In this document: positions 35,703-47,400 of the stretch, piece by piece
Numbering within the stretch: the first letter of the stretch is position 1
Layout of the letters: every line of letters begins with the position of its first letter
From: Lacinutrix mariniflava
GTDB taxonomy: Bacteria > Bacteroidota > Bacteroidia > Flavobacteriales > Flavobacteriaceae
Length of the DNA stretch: 64,000 bases
Direction of reading: 5' to 3'
NCBI RefSeq assembly: GCF_001418015.1
Contig: NZ_LIQG01000032.1
Coordinates: 310,001 to 374,000, forward strand
The notes under the pieces: model-generated
The model's database searches: none
The model's input: the letters and a program-made list of their open reading frames with translations, nothing else
What the model was told of the DNA's origin: nothing
Translations under genes and position numbers: made by a program

Positions 35703-38700
35703 ATGTTAAAAAATACTTTTAAAGTACTACTTACGCTTGTTTTATTATTTCAATCTACTAATGCAATAGCCCAACAACCTAACGACTGTATTGACGCCGT
35801 AGTAGTTTGTGGTGATTCAAATGTTGTACTAGATGTTAATGGCGCAGGAACGACTGGAGAATTTCCGCAATCATGTAGTAGTAATGAAACAAACAGTCTA
35901 TGGCTAGAAGTAACAGTGGTTACTAATGGAACATTAGCATTCACCTTAACTCCTAATAGCACAAACATTACTGAAGATTATGACTTTTTTGTCTTTGGCC
36001 CTAATCCGCAATGTGGAAGCCTAGGACAAGCTATTCGATGCAACACCACTAACCCTCAGGCTTCTGGACAAGGTAACAACTTAACAGGAATGAATAACAC
36101 CTTAGCATCAGGCTCTGGATCTCAACCTACTGGTGGGCCAGGCGCTCAAGGAAACAGCTTTGTAACTGAAATTAATGCTATTGCAGGAGAATCATATTTT
36201 GTGGTTATTGACAGACCTGTTGGTAACAGTCCTTTTAGCTTAGACTGGACTGGAACAGCTCAATTTAGCGACGCTCCAACAAGTGAAACAGATCCGTCAG
36301 ACAACTCCTTAGATATTACCCTATGTAGTGCTGGTAATTCGTCTTCATTTAATTTAGAACAAAACACACCACTTATTATTGGTTCTCAAACAGATGTTGA
36401 AGTCTTTTATTACGAAAATGAAAGCGATGCAAATATTGGTTTAAATGCTATAATGAGTCCATATCCAAACTTAACCAATGGTCAAACCATATATGCAGCA
36501 ATTACAAATACCAATACAGGTTGTTTTACAATCCAAGAATTCAATCTATTTGTAGATTCAATGCCTGTAATTAATATGCCATCAGACATGGAAGTATGCG
36601 ATGATGACCTAAACGACCAAATTGAACTTTTTGATTTAGACTCGCAAACAAATACAATTTTAGGCACTCAAAATCCTGCAGATTTCACAGTAACATATCA
36701 CGAAAGCGCAACAGATGCAGATTCAGGAAATAATGCCTTGGTAAGTCCTTATCCAAATGTTACAAATCCAGACGAGGTATTTATTCGTATCACACCAAAT
36801 ACTACAACTAATAGCTGTTACGCTTTTTCTTCAACGCCTTTTAACCTAATAGTAAATGCAAAACCGCTAGTAAATGTAATTCCAGATTATGGAATTTGCG
36901 ATGTAGATAGTGATGGTTTTTCTGAATTTAATTTACCATCCCAGGACACCTCCTTAATTAATGGGCAAGCAAATGTGGTAGCTTCTTATTTCGAAAATCT
37001 ATCAGACGCCATTGGGAATATTAATGTTATTCCAAACCCTACTAACTACACTAATATTAATGTTAATACGCAAGAAGTTTTTGTGAGGTTAGAAAACACA
37101 ACTACTAGTTGTTTTACTACAACATCTTTAAATATCGTTGCGCAAGCTCAACCTGTAGCTACCACAATATCAGATTACAACATTTGTGACAATGATACAG
37201 ACGGTGATGACACTAATGGATTCACCATATTTGATTTAACCACACAAGATTCAGCAATAATTAATGGTCAAGCAAACACAACCGTTACCTATTTTGAAAA
37301 CTTAATAGACGCTCAAAATAGTACTAATCCAATAACAACTCCAACATCTTTCACTAATACAACCGTTAATACCCAAGTAATTTTTGTTAGACTAGATGGT
37401 TCTGTAATGGATTGTTTCTCGGTAACACAGTTTAATATTGTTGTAGATGAATTACCCGAAGTACAAAATGCAACTTTAGTTCAATGCGACGAAGATGGAA
37501 CACCTGATGGTTTTACAGAATACAATTTAAATGAAGCCAACGAAAACGTAATGATTAGCGGTAATACTTCAGGTTTTAATTATACACACCATTTAACTTT
37601 AACTGATGCTCAGGGAGCCGTAAATGCAGTAAATCCGTCTCCATTTACAAATACAACAAATCCACAAACTATATATGTTCGTGTTGAAAATGGAATTACT
37701 GGATGTTTTCGCACAGCAGAATACGTTTTAGAAGTAACCGCTACAGATATTAATAATGCAGGGTTAAATGAATGTGATGATGATTATGATGGTTTTGCAG
37801 AGTTTACACTTTCTGATGCTGATTCAACAATATTAGCAACTTTACCTCCAGGTTTAACCGTTGCCTATTATGAAACTGCTAACGATGCGCAATTAGAGAT
37901 TAACCAACTTCCAAATCTGTATACTAATACAATACCTTTTTTACAAACTATTTTTATTCGTGTAGAAAATGCTAATGACTGTTTTGGTATTGCCAATATG
38001 GCTATAACTGTAGATCCTCTACCAGAAAACAATACCGTAAATAACTTAATCGTATGCAACGATACAGCAACACTTACAAACATTAACTTGTCTCAATTTG
38101 ATGCTGAAGTGCTAGGAACACAAAACGCAACTAATTTCACAATTAATTATTTTGAAACACAAACTGATGCCGACAATAACACAAATGCATTAACAAGCCC
38201 ATATACAAACTCAACTAACCCACAATCTATTTTCGTTAGAATTGAAAATAATATAACTGGATGTACAATTACGACTATTAACTTTGAAATAATAGTAAAC
38301 ATCAATCCAGAATTTGTTATCCCTACTCCATTAGAAATTTGCGATGATGAAACTACTGATGGTATTAATGAGTTTGATTTAACCCTAAAAAACAACGAAA
38401 TTTCAGGTGGTAATCCAGCGTACGCTGTAACGTATTACTTTACGCAAGCCGATGCTGATGGACAAGTAAACCCATTAGTAAGTCCATATACTAACGTTGT
38501 GCCAAACATGCAAACTATTTATGTAGGTGTGCAAAATACAGACACAGGTTGTTACGATACAACTTCATTAGATTTAGTAGTAGAGCAAGCACCAGTAGCT
38601 TTCACACCAGCCGATTTAGAATATTGCGATCCAGACAGTGATGGCTTTGGAGAGTTCATGTTATCGGATACCGAAGCAGAAATCACAGGAGGTGCACCAG

Positions 38701-41700
38701 GACTTACAGTAACTTACCACGAAACTATGGCGGATGCCGACAACAATGTCAATGCTTTAGCAAGTCCATACAACAACATTGTAGTAGACACACAAACCAT
38801 TTATATACGTGTAGAAAGTTCTACAATAGCAACAGATTGTGCAACATTTGTAGACTTAATACTTACTGTCAACCCAACACCACAAATAACAACAGCAGCA
38901 GTATTAACACCGCTAGAAGTTTGTGATGACAATGCAGACGGTTTTGCAAGTTTTAATTTACCAACAAAAGAACTAGAGATTTTAAACTTATTAGATGCAG
39001 ATGCAACTAACGATTTAGATCCTACATTATATACTATTACATATTACACATCAGAGGCTAATGCCGAAGCACCAACCAATGCTATCGCAACGCCAAACGC
39101 TTATGTAAACACAACCGTAGATGCACAAACCATTTGGGTACGTGTAGAAGATAATGCTACAGGTTGTTACAAAACGGTGGCTTTAGATTTAATAGTAAAT
39201 CCATTACCAGTATTAGTACAGCCAACAGCACTGAATTTATGTGATGTTAATAATCCCGGCGACGAAGTAGAAGCTTTTAACTTAGAAGATGCTAATGCAG
39301 AAATACTAGCCGGACAAACAGGTATCACTTTAACTTTTTTTAGCACACAAGCTGGAGCAGATACAAACGACGGTGCTGTAGAAATTTTTAGTCCATACTC
39401 AAATATAAGTAACGCACAAACGGTTTACGTAAGAGCAACTAATAATGTTACAGGTTGTGTAAGTACAATTACTTTAGATTTAAGAGTAAACCCATTACCA
39501 TCACCAATAGCTTCACCAATGCCATTAGTAGCCTGTGATGATGATAATGATGGTTTCTTTGATATGTTCGACTTAGAGAGTCAATCTACAATTATCGAAA
39601 ACGGAGAGCCAAACGTAAGCACTCAATATTACGAAACACAAGCTGATGCTATGAGTGGTACTAACCCATTAGCAAGTCCTTATGCAAATATTGTAGAAGA
39701 CCTACAAACAGTTTTTGTAGTAGTCACTAACGATTTAACACTTTGTAGTACAATCGTAACTTTAGATTTAGAAGTATTACCTTCACCAGTAGTACCAATA
39801 GCTATCGCCGATTATATTATTTGTGACGATGATAACGATGGTGTTAATCAATTTGATTTTGATGCCGTAATTACACCACAAATTTTTACAGCAGGACAAA
39901 CAGCAGCAGATTTCACACTAAGCTACCACACTACACAAGCCTTAGCAGACTCAGGAAACAACCCAATAGTAAACACCAGTAATTATACTAATGTTTCTAA
40001 TCCACAGACTATTTACATTCGTTTAGTAAGCGTTGCCAATGGTTGTGTAACAACAGGAAGTTTTGTTATTCGTGTAGAATTTCCACCAGTAATCGATACT
40101 AACTACGATAACATCTTAACGCAATGTGACGATTTAGATGCCAATTACATGGAAGCTAATGATGGCTTTACATTCTTCGATTTAACGGTTGAAGATATCG
40201 AAATCACAGGCGTAGCCAACGTAAGTTGGATTGTTACTTATTACGAAACATTAGCCGATGCGCAAGCAGATACTAATGCGATACCAGATCCAACAGCGTA
40301 TGAAAATACAATGACAGGTCCACAAACACTTTACGTAAGAGTAACCGATAGTGATACAGGTTGTTTTAGCTTTACAACAGTAACTATTCGAGTAATCCCA
40401 AATCCATCACCAAGCCCAGATCCAGTAGATTTAGAACTGTGTGATGATATAGAGATTGTAGGACCAAACGATTTATTAGAAACCTTCGATTTAACACAAA
40501 ACGAAGCTTTCATTATAAATGGAGAAGTTGGTGTAACAGCAAGTTATTACATCACACAAGACGATGCTATTATGGCAAACAATGCGATAGTAGATCCAAC
40601 AATGCATATTAACGAAGATCCTGCAGCTCCAGGCGTAGCAGTAACACCGCAAACTATTTTTGTACGTCTTACCAATGGAACAGACCCAACAGGATTAGCA
40701 GGAACAGGTTGTTATAGTTTAGTAAGTTTCGATGTTATTGTAAACCCATTACCAGTGGTTACACCGGTAAACGATTATGTTATTTGTGAACTGAATACAG
40801 ACAACGTTGCAGATTTCGATTTAACAACAATGACTGCATCAATATTAAACGGACAAGATCCAGCAATATTCACAGTTACTTACCATGAAACGCAAGCAGA
40901 AGCAGATGCTTCAATGAACGATTTAACAGCAAGTGGAGATTACACTAATACTAGCGACCCACAAACTATTTACGTAAACATTACAAATACCGTAACAGGA
41001 TGTGATACTACTGTATTAACCTTCAATTTAGTTGTAGATGAAGCAGCACAAGCAAATCCAGATGGTGTAGCAATTGTTTACGAAGTCTGTGACGATACTA
41101 TGGAGTTCGATAACGATACCACAAACGATATGGTAGAGTTCGATTTAGCAACACAAAATCCTTTAGTATTAGATGGTCAAGATCCATTAAATTACACGGT
41201 AACGTATTACGATAATCAAGTAGATGCAGATGCCGGTACAAACCCATTACCATTTATTTATACAAATACTGTAAACCCACAAGTGATTATAGTAAGAGTA
41301 GATAATGATATTCCGGGCACATTAAATTTAGACCTTACAACATTAACTGCTGGATTAGATGTTAATGGCGATGGTACAATAGATACTATCGACACGAGCA
41401 CACCAGCAGATGGTATTTTTGATATTATAGATATCAACGGTGATGGTATAGCAGAAGGCTTTGATACCGATGCAGATGGTCTTATCGATTACATCGACTT
41501 AGATGGTGATGGAAATGGAGACTTAGTAGATTTAAACAATGATGGAGAAGTAGATAATGATACTTCAGCATGTTATGAAACAGCAACACTTACATTACAA
41601 GTAAACCCAATGCCATCGTTTACATTAGAACCAGAGTATTTATTATGTATTAATACTAATGGCAGTGAAATCGTTAATTCACCAGTGGTAAACACAGGAT

Positions 41701-42398
41701 TAGATCCTGCATTATATACTTTTGAATGGAACTTAAACGGTACAGTGCTTCCAGGAGAAACGGCAGAGTTTATAGAGCCAACAGAAGGCGGTACCTATGG
41801 TGTTGTAGCAACAGATATTGCAACAGGATGTTCAAGTATTGAAGTGAATACTTTAGTAACAGTAAGCGAGCCACCAGTAGTAACATCAGAAATAACAACA
41901 CTAGCCTTTGCCGATCAACACGATGTAGTAATTACCGCAACAGGAACAACAAGTACTTCAATAGCAGTATACGAGTTTAGTATTGATGGCGGAAGTTGGG
42001 AACTAGGAACGTTAAATGCAGCAGGAGAATACACGTATACTTTTACAGATATTGAAGCAGGAGAACACACTGTAACGGTAAGAGACACGATAGGTTGTGG
42101 AGAAACAACAATACCAGTTATGGTTATGGATTACCCATTATACTTTACGCCAAACGGCGATGGTTACCACGATACATGGAATGTTTACGATATTGGAACA
42201 CAGCCAGACGCAGTAATTTATATATTCGATCGTTATGGTAAACTCTTAAAACAATTAAGTCCAACAGGCGCAGGATGGGATGGAACCTACAATGGTAACC
42301 CAATGCCTACAAATGACTATTGGTTTACATTAGAGTATAGAGAACCTAGTACTAATGCTAAGAAATCTTTACGTAGCCACTTTACGCTGAAACGTTAG
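35703..42398 (+). CDS. Giant secreted repeat protein with T9SS type B sorting domain
   Basis: 2231 aa. It has a signal peptide (to about residue 24, TNAIAQQ), then a beta-sandwich-like domain (residues 25-195, CIDAVVVCGDSNVVLDVNG ... SFVTEINAIAGESYFVVIDR). About 17 tandem repeats of 95-105 residues follow, each with a Cys-Asp-rich opening (CDDDNDGVNQFDF type), a YYETQADA segment, an NPQTIYVRV strand and a second Cys, so probably one disulfide per repeat. The last repeat is split by an Asp-rich calcium-type insertion (41.31-41.57 kb). The C-terminal 90 residues are CHU_C (YFTPNGDGYHDTWNVYD, IFDRYGKLLKQL, GWDGTYNG, HFTLKR). It is likely an adhesin or matrix protein exported by T9SS. Confidence 0.9.
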   Translation: MLKNTFKVLLTLVLLFQSTNAIAQQPNDCIDAVVVCGDSNVVLDVNGAGTTGEFPQSCSSNETNSLWLEVTVVTNGTLAFTLTPNSTNITEDYDFFVFGPNPQCGSLGQAIRCNTTNPQASGQGNNLTGMNNTLASGSGSQPTGGPGAQGNSFVTEINAIAGESYFVVIDRPVGNSPFSLDWTGTAQFSDAPTSETDPSDNSLDITLCSAGNSSSFNLEQNTPLIIGSQTDVEVFYYENESDANIGLNAIMSPYPNLTNGQTIYAAITNTNTGCFTIQEFNLFVDSMPVINMPSDMEVCDDDLNDQIELFDLDSQTNTILGTQNPADFTVTYHESATDADSGNNALVSPYPNVTNPDEVFIRITPNTTTNSCYAFSSTPFNLIVNAKPLVNVIPDYGICDVDSDGFSEFNLPSQDTSLINGQANVVASYFENLSDAIGNINVIPNPTNYTNINVNTQEVFVRLENTTTSCFTTTSLNIVAQAQPVATTISDYNICDNDTDGDDTNGFTIFDLTTQDSAIINGQANTTVTYFENLIDAQNSTNPITTPTSFTNTTVNTQVIFVRLDGSVMDCFSVTQFNIVVDELPEVQNATLVQCDEDGTPDGFTEYNLNEANENVMISGNTSGFNYTHHLTLTDAQGAVNAVNPSPFTNTTNPQTIYVRVENGITGCFRTAEYVLEVTATDINNAGLNECDDDYDGFAEFTLSDADSTILATLPPGLTVAYYETANDAQLEINQLPNLYTNTIPFLQTIFIRVENANDCFGIANMAITVDPLPENNTVNNLIVCNDTATLTNINLSQFDAEVLGTQNATNFTINYFETQTDADNNTNALTSPYTNSTNPQSIFVRIENNITGCTITTINFEIIVNINPEFVIPTPLEICDDETTDGINEFDLTLKNNEISGGNPAYAVTYYFTQADADGQVNPLVSPYTNVVPNMQTIYVGVQNTDTGCYDTTSLDLVVEQAPVAFTPADLEYCDPDSDGFGEFMLSDTEAEITGGAPGLTVTYHETMADADNNVNALASPYNNIVVDTQTIYIRVESSTIATDCATFVDLILTVNPTPQITTAAVLTPLEVCDDNADGFASFNLPTKELEILNLLDADATNDLDPTLYTITYYTSEANAEAPTNAIATPNAYVNTTVDAQTIWVRVEDNATGCYKTVALDLIVNPLPVLVQPTALNLCDVNNPGDEVEAFNLEDANAEILAGQTGITLTFFSTQAGADTNDGAVEIFSPYSNISNAQTVYVRATNNVTGCVSTITLDLRVNPLPSPIASPMPLVACDDDNDGFFDMFDLESQSTIIENGEPNVSTQYYETQADAMSGTNPLASPYANIVEDLQTVFVVVTNDLTLCSTIVTLDLEVLPSPVVPIAIADYIICDDDNDGVNQFDFDAVITPQIFTAGQTAADFTLSYHTTQALADSGNNPIVNTSNYTNVSNPQTIYIRLVSVANGCVTTGSFVIRVEFPPVIDTNYDNILTQCDDLDANYMEANDGFTFFDLTVEDIEITGVANVSWIVTYYETLADAQADTNAIPDPTAYENTMTGPQTLYVRVTDSDTGCFSFTTVTIRVIPNPSPSPDPVDLELCDDIEIVGPNDLLETFDLTQNEAFIINGEVGVTASYYITQDDAIMANNAIVDPTMHINEDPAAPGVAVTPQTIFVRLTNGTDPTGLAGTGCYSLVSFDVIVNPLPVVTPVNDYVICELNTDNVADFDLTTMTASILNGQDPAIFTVTYHETQAEADASMNDLTASGDYTNTSDPQTIYVNITNTVTGCDTTVLTFNLVVDEAAQANPDGVAIVYEVCDDTMEFDNDTTNDMVEFDLATQNPLVLDGQDPLNYTVTYYDNQVDADAGTNPLPFIYTNTVNPQVIIVRVDNDIPGTLNLDLTTLTAGLDVNGDGTIDTIDTSTPADGIFDIIDINGDGIAEGFDTDADGLIDYIDLDGDGNGDLVDLNNDGEVDNDTSACYETATLTLQVNPMPSFTLEPEYLLCINTNGSEIVNSPVVNTGLDPALYTFEWNLNGTVLPGETAEFIEPTEGGTYGVVATDIATGCSSIEVNTLVTVSEPPVVTSEITTLAFADQHDVVITATGTTSTSIAVYEFSIDGGSWELGTLNAAGEYTYTFTDIEAGEHTVTVRDTIGCGETTIPVMVMDYPLYFTPNGDGYHDTWNVYDIGTQPDAVIYIFDRYGKLLKQLSPTGAGWDGTYNGNPMPTNDYWFTLEYREPSTNAKKSLRSHFTLKR

Positions 42399-42414
42399 AA
42401 AAGTAATTATATTA

Positions 42415-42445
42415 AAAAACGCCCGAACAAATGTTCGGCGTTTTT
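42415..42445 (+). terminator. Terminator after the giant repeat protein
   Basis: AAAAACGC-C-CGAAC, loop AAAT, GTTCG-GCGTTTTT: 13 paired bases with one bulged C and a T-run. Confidence 0.88.
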
Positions 42446-42502
42446 ATTTAAAATAAAATATAAACAAAAATATTCGTAAGTTTATGTCATTATAAAACTG
42501 GA

Positions 42503-44347
42503 ATGAGAATTATAAATTCACTCTTATTAATTGCTATATTTTTTCTTCATTTTGAAGTAAAAGCACAAGACATTTCCATTTTTCAACAGTTTAATGGCCG
42601 TTATGATTATTTAGCAATAGGAAATACATTAAACCAAGCGGAAAATAATATCTCAGGAGATTTTTGTGAAACTTTGCCTTCTTCCCAAGCAAACCTAAAC
42701 ATAAACAGTACTTACACGGTAATAGCCGCATATTTATATTGGGCAGGTTCTGGGTTAGGAGATAATGAAATTTCTTTTAATGGCACTCAAGTTATTGCTG
42801 CAGATACCTATAATACTACTTATTCCGATTCTGGGTTTGGTGATTTAAATTACTTCTCCTGCTATGCAGATGTAACAAATCAAATTATAAATGAAGGCAA
42901 CACTACATATACTCTTTCAGATTTAGACATCTCTGAAACTTTAGCAAATAATCCTGGGTACTGCAGTAATCGAACAAATTTTGCAGGCTGGAGTTTATAC
43001 GTCATATTCGAAAATAGCGCGTTACCATTAAACCAGGTAAACCTATTCCAAGGTTTAGAAATTATAAATAGAAATGTAACAGAAAAAATAATTTTACTTG
43101 AGAATGTAAATGTACTTGATAACGACAATGCTAAAATTGGTTTTTTAGCTTGGGAAGGAGATAATGCTCTAAACTTTGGAGAAAGCCTCTCTATAAATGG
43201 AAATGTTATTTCTAATCCACCATTAAATTTAGCAAATAATGCTTTTAATGGTACTAATACTTTTACTAATTCTACAACATTTTATAATGCCGATTTAGAT
43301 GTTTATAGTATAGAAAACAACATTGCAATTGGAGATACTCAAGTCGAAATCAAACTAACAACTGGAGCCATAAACCCAAATACTGGTGTTTTTAATGCCG
43401 ATTTAATAATAATTAACAACATAATTACTGTTTTAAACAGTCAACTACCAGACGCCACAATAAGCATTAATACCACCGAAGTAAGTTGTGCTACAAGAGT
43501 AATAAATATTAGTTATACTGTTTACAACACTAATAGTACAAATCCTCTACCTGCAAATACACCAATTGCAATTTATGCTGAAGGCCAATTAATAGCACAA
43601 ACAGCAACTGAAAACAACATACCAATTAACGGCAGCGAAAATGGTATAATCACAATTGAATTACCATCATCAATTCCAGATGACTTTTTTTTAAATATTG
43701 TAGTTGATGATGATGGAACTGGAAACAGTACAGTAATTGAGATTATAGAAACTAATAATAGCAATGAAACAGTAATTTCGTTATTGCCAGAACCTACAGT
43801 TACCAATTTATCTAATTTAGAGTTGTGCGATATAGGATTTAATACTGCAATTTTCAATTTATTCGATGCGCTATTGGAGATTGATGAAACTAATTATATT
43901 AGTTTCACTTTTTATGAGTCGCTTGAAGATTTGCAACAAAATACAAATAGTATTATTAATTCAGAAAATTATCAATCCTTAACAACGCCGCAAATCATAT
44001 TTATAAACGCAGAGAAAAATAATTGTTACGATATTTTCACTTTCCAACTAAACACCAAAAACTGCCCTCCATATATTCCTGAAGGCTTCTCTCCAAACAA
44101 CGATGGTTATAATGACTTTTTCAATATTCAAGGCCTCTATGGTATTTTCGAAAAGCATGAATTATTAATCTACAGCAGATATGGGAATCTTATTTTTAAA
44201 GGCAACGACGAATTAAAATGGTATGGCATTTCTAACCAAGGTTTTAACAAAGGTAAATTAGTGCCAACAGGAACTTATTTTTACGTATTAAAGCCAAATG
44301 ACCCTAATTATGGCAATTATACTGGATGGATTTACCTAAATCATTGA
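42503..44347 (+). CDS. T9SS type B sorting domain protein with CARDB-like region
   Basis: 614 aa. Signal peptide (to HFEVKAQ, about residue 22). Residues 25-315 form a beta-rich domain (YLYWAGSGLGDNEISFNG, FAGWSLYVIFENS) like that of cell-surface proteins with a DUF3344-type fold; that match is tentative. Residues 320-430 look CARDB-like (VINISYTVYNTNSTNPLPAN). A single short CD...FNLFDALLEI repeat follows. The C-terminal CHU_C variant reads IPEGFSPNNDGYNDFFNI, YSRYGNLIFKG and PTGTYFYVL, more divergent than in the neighbours. No enzymatic motif is visible. Confidence 0.85.
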   Translation: MRIINSLLLIAIFFLHFEVKAQDISIFQQFNGRYDYLAIGNTLNQAENNISGDFCETLPSSQANLNINSTYTVIAAYLYWAGSGLGDNEISFNGTQVIAADTYNTTYSDSGFGDLNYFSCYADVTNQIINEGNTTYTLSDLDISETLANNPGYCSNRTNFAGWSLYVIFENSALPLNQVNLFQGLEIINRNVTEKIILLENVNVLDNDNAKIGFLAWEGDNALNFGESLSINGNVISNPPLNLANNAFNGTNTFTNSTTFYNADLDVYSIENNIAIGDTQVEIKLTTGAINPNTGVFNADLIIINNIITVLNSQLPDATISINTTEVSCATRVINISYTVYNTNSTNPLPANTPIAIYAEGQLIAQTATENNIPINGSENGIITIELPSSIPDDFFLNIVVDDDGTGNSTVIEIIETNNSNETVISLLPEPTVTNLSNLELCDIGFNTAIFNLFDALLEIDETNYISFTFYESLEDLQQNTNSIINSENYQSLTTPQIIFINAEKNNCYDIFTFQLNTKNCPPYIPEGFSPNNDGYNDFFNIQGLYGIFEKHELLIYSRYGNLIFKGNDELKWYGISNQGFNKGKLVPTGTYFYVLKPNDPNYGNYTGWIYLNH

Positions 44348-44397
44348 AAATGAACATGTATTTCGTCGAAATATTTTGCACTTAAACTAATAATCGT

Positions 44398-44405
44398 TAT
44401 TTTTG
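44398..44405 (+). promoter_or_regulatory. -7 promoter element for the choice-of-anchor L protein
   Basis: TATTTTTG with a predicted leader of about 56 bases. The leader holds a compact inverted repeat ATCAGC-G-GCTGAT (44427-44439), a possible operator. Confidence 0.55.
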
Positions 44406-44467
44406 CACAGTTAAACCGTTTTATTGATCAGCGGCTGATTAATTTTAAAGGTATTAACGCCCCAAAA

Positions 44468-47400
44468 ATGAAATACAACCTACCTACATTATTACTGTTG
44501 TTTTTTGCTTTGCAATTAACTCAGGCACAACAGATTTCAATAGACGACACCCAAACTCCCGAGCAGTTAATTAATGCACTAATTGAAGGTTGTGTGGAAG
44601 TCTCTAATATATCAAGCACTATCAATGGTAGTGTTAATGGATTTTCTAGTTATGGATTTTTCGAAAAAGGGAATTCTAATTTTCCTTTCGAAAATGGAAT
44701 TGTACTTTCTTCTGGAAATGTCAATTCTGCAGGAAATGCACAAAACACAAATGCTCTAAATGAAGGAGACACTTCATGGCAAACAGATCCCGATTTAGAA
44801 ATAGCCTTAGGTATTAACAATACCCTGAATGCCACTTCAATTCAATTCAACTTTATTTCAGCAACAAGTAGCATCAATTTTAATTACATATTAGCTTCCG
44901 AAGAATATTTTGCCGACTATCCATGTAACTATTCCGATGGTTTTGCTTTCTTAATAAAAGAAACTGGCACAACTCAACCTTACCAAAATCTAGCCATTAT
45001 TTCGGGTACACCAACTCCTGTAAACACAAGTACTATTCATGAAGAAATTGTTGGTTTTTGTGATGCAGAAAATGACACCTTTTTTGAAGGATACAACCTT
45101 GGAGACACCAATTTTAATGGAAGAACAACAGTAATGTCTGCATCGGCGACTATTACGCCAAATATAGAATATAGTATTAAACTAATAATTGCCGATCAAA
45201 CCGATAGAAACTTTGATTCCGCAGTATTTATAGAAGCCAACAGCTTTACAAATAGCGTAGATTTAGGTGCAGATCTTTCTACATGTAACGCCTCCACTAC
45301 CTTAAATGCAGAAACGAATAATCCTCAAGCTAGTTATGAGTGGTTTATAGACAATACAATTATTAACGGTGAAACTACTAGTGCTTTAACAGCAACAAGC
45401 TCTGGAACTTATTCTGTATTAATTACAGTACCTTTAAACGGTACGAATTGTACTTTTCAAGATGAAATAGATGTCGTTTTAAATTCTATACAAACTGCTC
45501 CTCAACTAAATGATTTCACTCAATGTGATGATGTAAGCAATGATGGTGTTGAAAATTTCGATTTAACAACGCTAAATACCGAAGTTGAGACCAATTTACC
45601 TACATCAAATTACACTATTACTTATCATGACACTAATCAAAATGCAATAGATGGAACAAACGATTTTAATTCTACAAATAATACCACAAACCCAGAAACC
45701 GTTTATATTCGTGCAATAGACACTAATTCTGGTTGTGTTTATATCTCGTTAGTAGACCTAGTTGTAAATCCAGCACCAACGGTAACAACGCCTGCTAATT
45801 TAGAAATCTGTAATAATGGAAGTGGAGACGCGATATTATCAGATAGTGATTCTGAAATAACAAATAACAATGCTAATTATGGTGTAACCTACCATTACTC
45901 TCAAGTAGATGCAGATAGTGGTGCAAATGCAATTCCTTCTCCATATACACCTACCAATACAACAGAACAATTATTTATACGAGTTATAGATCTTACAACA
46001 AATTGTGTAGCTTTTACAAGCATAACAGTAGAAGTATTAGAAAGCCCAGATGTAGACAACACACCTCAACAAATAAATGCATGTGAGCAAGATGATGATG
46101 GATTAGAGATTTTCGATTTAACAAGTGTTATCACAGACGTTTTACAAGGTGCTACAAATGTTACTGTAAGCTACCATATTGCTCAAGAAGATGCTAATAA
46201 TGGTACAAATCCTATTACAAATCCTTCACAATTTCAAAATACAACACCAGATTTACAGATTGTATATATTAGAATAGAAAACGATAATAACTCGTGTTAC
46301 GAAATAGTCCCAATAGAATTACATGCCAACATTTTAGAAACGGGAACAAACATTAGAAATTTTGTTGCATGCGATGAAGCTCCAGATGATGGAGAGGCTT
46401 CTTTTGATTTAACAGCCATTACGGACGTTATTGCAAATGGTTTACAAGATATTATAATTACATATTATGAAACTGAACAGGATTTAAACAATAATACTAA
46501 TCCAATTGATGACACGATACTTTATGAAGTACAAAACAATTTTCAACAACTATATCTTTTAATTGAAAATCCAGATTGCACAAACACTACCGAAATACAA
46601 TTAAATGTTAACGATTCTGTTACGATATTAAATGATGATCCTGTAACATATTGTGATACAGACGACGATAATTTAACATCTGTAGAACTCTCAACTTTTA
46701 ACTCGGTAGTAAACACTGGTATTCAAAGTCCTGCTGTCTCTTATTTTGAAACTGAAATAGATGCAGAAACTAACAGTAATATACTACCTCCTTTTTACGA
46801 TAACACTGTCAACCCATTTACTCTATTTGTTAGGGTTTCAGATGGACTAACAGGTTGTTACGATGTAAAACCCTTACAAATAGAGATACTTCCTGCTCCG
46901 TCTGTTAATCCTGCATCAGATTTTGTAATTTGTGATGACGATCAAGATGGTTTTTATCAAATCGATTTAACTTCAAGAAATAATCAAATTAACACAGATG
47001 CAACAACTGTTATTTCTTATTACCAAACGCAGGCAGATGCAAATAATTCTAATAATGAAATTATAGATAGTACAAACTACAACGCGTCCACTTCAACTGT
47101 TTTTGCTAAAGTTGAAAACAATATAACGGGATGTTATGGTTTGGTGCCAATAAGCATTCTTATAAACACATTACCCGATTTTCCTGTAATTTCAAATTTT
47201 AGAAACTGCGAAACAGACGGAAACCAGATTTCAGATTTTATTCTTATAGATAAAGATGCAGAAATTCTAAATGGACAAACAGGCAAAGAAGTCTTTTATT
47301 TTGAAAACCAAAATGATGCTTTAAACAATACAAATAGTATCGATAAAAATGTAGTGTATAATAACACGTCGCAAATGCAAACGATACATGTTCGTGTAGA

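Noticed and set aside
44650-44835. Minus-strand frame inside the choice-of-anchor L gene
   Set aside because: Low-complexity shadow; no start context or promoter.
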